From: Theodoxus fluviatilis
Taxonomy: Eukaryota; Mollusca; Gastropoda; Cycloneritida; Neritidae
Direction of reading: 5' to 3'
Assembly: GCA_034096865.1 (NCBI GenBank)
Contig: JAWQFJ010012212.1
Span: forward strand, 1-27,832
DNA length: 27,832 bases
Position numbers and translations under genes: made by a program. Below are positions 27,149 through 27,832 of this stretch, one piece after another (the stretch's first letter is position 1; each line of letters opens with the position of its first letter). Below the pieces are notes generated by a model, which ran no database searches, had not been told where the DNA came from, and was given only the letters and a program-made list of their open reading frames with translations.

Positions 27149-27832
27149 TGCATGCATGCATGTGTGTGCATGTGTATTTCATTCATTTTTAGTGGCTAGA
27201 AGTAGAACCAACTGTAAAAGGGGAACCATTTTTAGTGACTATACTCACTGTCTCAAGACTTTGCTTATATATTCAGTAACTTCAATGGCAGAGACAGTTT
27301 CCTATGTATACATATTCCCTAGCAACTGCACACTGATGTATTCACAAAGCCTGTATTGTTGCAGCTGACTGGAACCGTCCACTTAATCAAGACTGCTAAT
27401 AACTGCTTCATGAACTGAAGTGTTTGATACATCTTGGACAAAATACGGAGTGGGGATAGGGCAGATTGCAATGGATATTTGGGCTATGCAGTAGTGACTT
27501 TAACGCTACATGGCAACATGATATGATCTGAATCTTGTTCTGTTGGATCTGAGTGATTTGACCCTGCCTGTCCCAATGCCCCTGGCTGCGTGGGGCTGTC
27601 CCTCGCAGAGCTATTGGAGCAGGCCTGAAAGACCATTAGCCTGGGGTTCCAGCTGGTGAGAGGGGAACCAAGCAGCTCTGACCACATGTTGCTCTGAATG
27701 CAGCTTTGCCCATGGATGTTGCAGGGGAAATCTGATGTCAAGAAGCTGTATATCCGTGCCACCACACAGTGCCTGCTGCTGAAGTGCTTGACCAGCCCAC
27801 CTGACCCTGACTCCTGGCCTTCCACTCACAAA
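25799..27832 (+). CDS. Unrecognised gene, 5' part (three exons; continues past right edge)
   Basis: Three exons join in phase to 80 codons: [11 protein letters not shown], then [20 protein letters not shown] and following residues to KLER, then [20 protein letters not shown] and following residues open to the window edge. The splice sites are good: GA|gtgagt, ttgacag|, AAAGG|gtaagt, gttgcag|. The TATA/Inr pair upstream supports the start. The N-terminus looks helical and acidic with no signal peptide. I do not recognise the family and assign no function. It is divergent to DHX34 across about 310 bp, so the two are probably co-expressed. Confidence 0.72.
25834..26231 (+). other. Intron 1 of plus-strand gene, CTAGACT-rich part
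   Basis: 25940-26060 is rich in CTAGACT/CTAGTCT/GTAGAC words in both orientations. 26080-26150 has AGTGATA/TATCACGGT pieces. No gene seen. Confidence 0.5.
26232..26752 (+). repeat. (TCTG)n/(TG)n compound microsatellite
   Basis: About 520 bp of TCTG, TG, CCTG and TCCG units, in intron 1 of the plus-strand gene. The long cysteine/serine/valine frames are artefacts. Confidence 0.96.
26989..27085 (+). CDS. Unrecognised plus-strand gene, exon 2
   Basis: Acceptor ctgtttgcttgacag, donor AAAGG|gtaagt. 33 codons from the split glutamate through [20 protein letters not shown] and [12 protein letters not shown]. Phase 2 in, phase 0 out, fitting exons 1 and 3. Confidence 0.74.
27086..27724 (+). other. 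Intron 2 of plus-strand gene
   Basis: Contains a (TG)n tract at 27113-27147 followed by TGCATG units to about 27175. An acceptor-like TTGTTGCAG at 27365 is followed by a stop within 20 codons without a donor, so no extra exon is called. Confidence 0.55.
27725..27832 (+). CDS. Unrecognised plus-strand gene, exon 3 (cut by window end)
   Basis: 36 open codons after acceptor gatgttgcag: [20 protein letters not shown], then a P/D-rich stretch ending at the edge. An alternative in-frame acceptor (gaatgcag) ends at 27700 and would add eight codons (start at 27701); I chose the nearer one because the added codons look like intron sequence. Confidence 0.66.

Noticed and set aside
18378..27175. Strand bias of TG repeats (nearly all long tracts have TG on the plus strand)
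   Set aside because: Only about six tracts, the neighbouring genes run in opposite directions, and a CA tract at about 23990 breaks the pattern.

Overview
The window is animal nuclear DNA: short exons with GT/AG introns, many TG/CA and other simple repeats, LTR and non-LTR retrotransposon pieces, and no operons. The mix of repeats (a gag-bearing Ty3/gypsy-type element, CR1/L2-like and other LINE ends, a tRNA-type SINE, and an element packed with TGACCTTGA motifs) suggests a lophotrochozoan, probably a mollusc. That placement is inference; nothing in the window names a species.

Most of the window (1435-25487, minus strand) is one gene, the orthologue of the DEAH-box helicase DHX34, a nonsense-mediated mRNA decay (NMD) factor. 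I assembled 17 coding exons whose splice phases all agree. They give 733 codons covering the basic N-terminus, both RecA-like domains with motifs I-VI, the winged helix and part of the ratchet/HA2 region. The 3' part of the gene lies beyond the left edge. Head to head with it, starting at 25799 on the plus strand, is the 5' part of a second gene (three phase-compatible exons, running off the right edge) that I do not recognise. The roughly 310 bp between the two start codons act as a shared promoter, with a TATA box and initiator correctly spaced for the plus-strand gene.

The introns hold the unusual material. From left to right: a terminal-inverted-repeat element (140-673); a SINE-like unit (about 912-1180); a fold-back palindrome (4677-4920); four tandem 120-121 bp copies of the exon 12 5' splice-site region (4926-5445); a 2.9 kb minisatellite of about 138 units of 21 bp (6118-9026); an element carrying 13 exact TCAAGGTCA/TGACCTTGA nuclear-receptor half-sites (about 10031-10861); a 5'-truncated CR1/L2-like LINE; a very young gag-only LTR element (12040-15954) in which a 16 bp tandem repeat sits where pol would be; a second LINE 3' remnant; two possible LTR-derived segments; and many microsatellites.

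The most interesting pattern concerns exon 12, which encodes helicase motifs V and VI. On the transcribed strand, the minisatellite upstream of it is a long series of 3'-splice-site look-alikes, and the block downstream of it is a series of duplicated 5' splice sites. Using either would bring an in-frame stop into the message of a gene that itself works in NMD.
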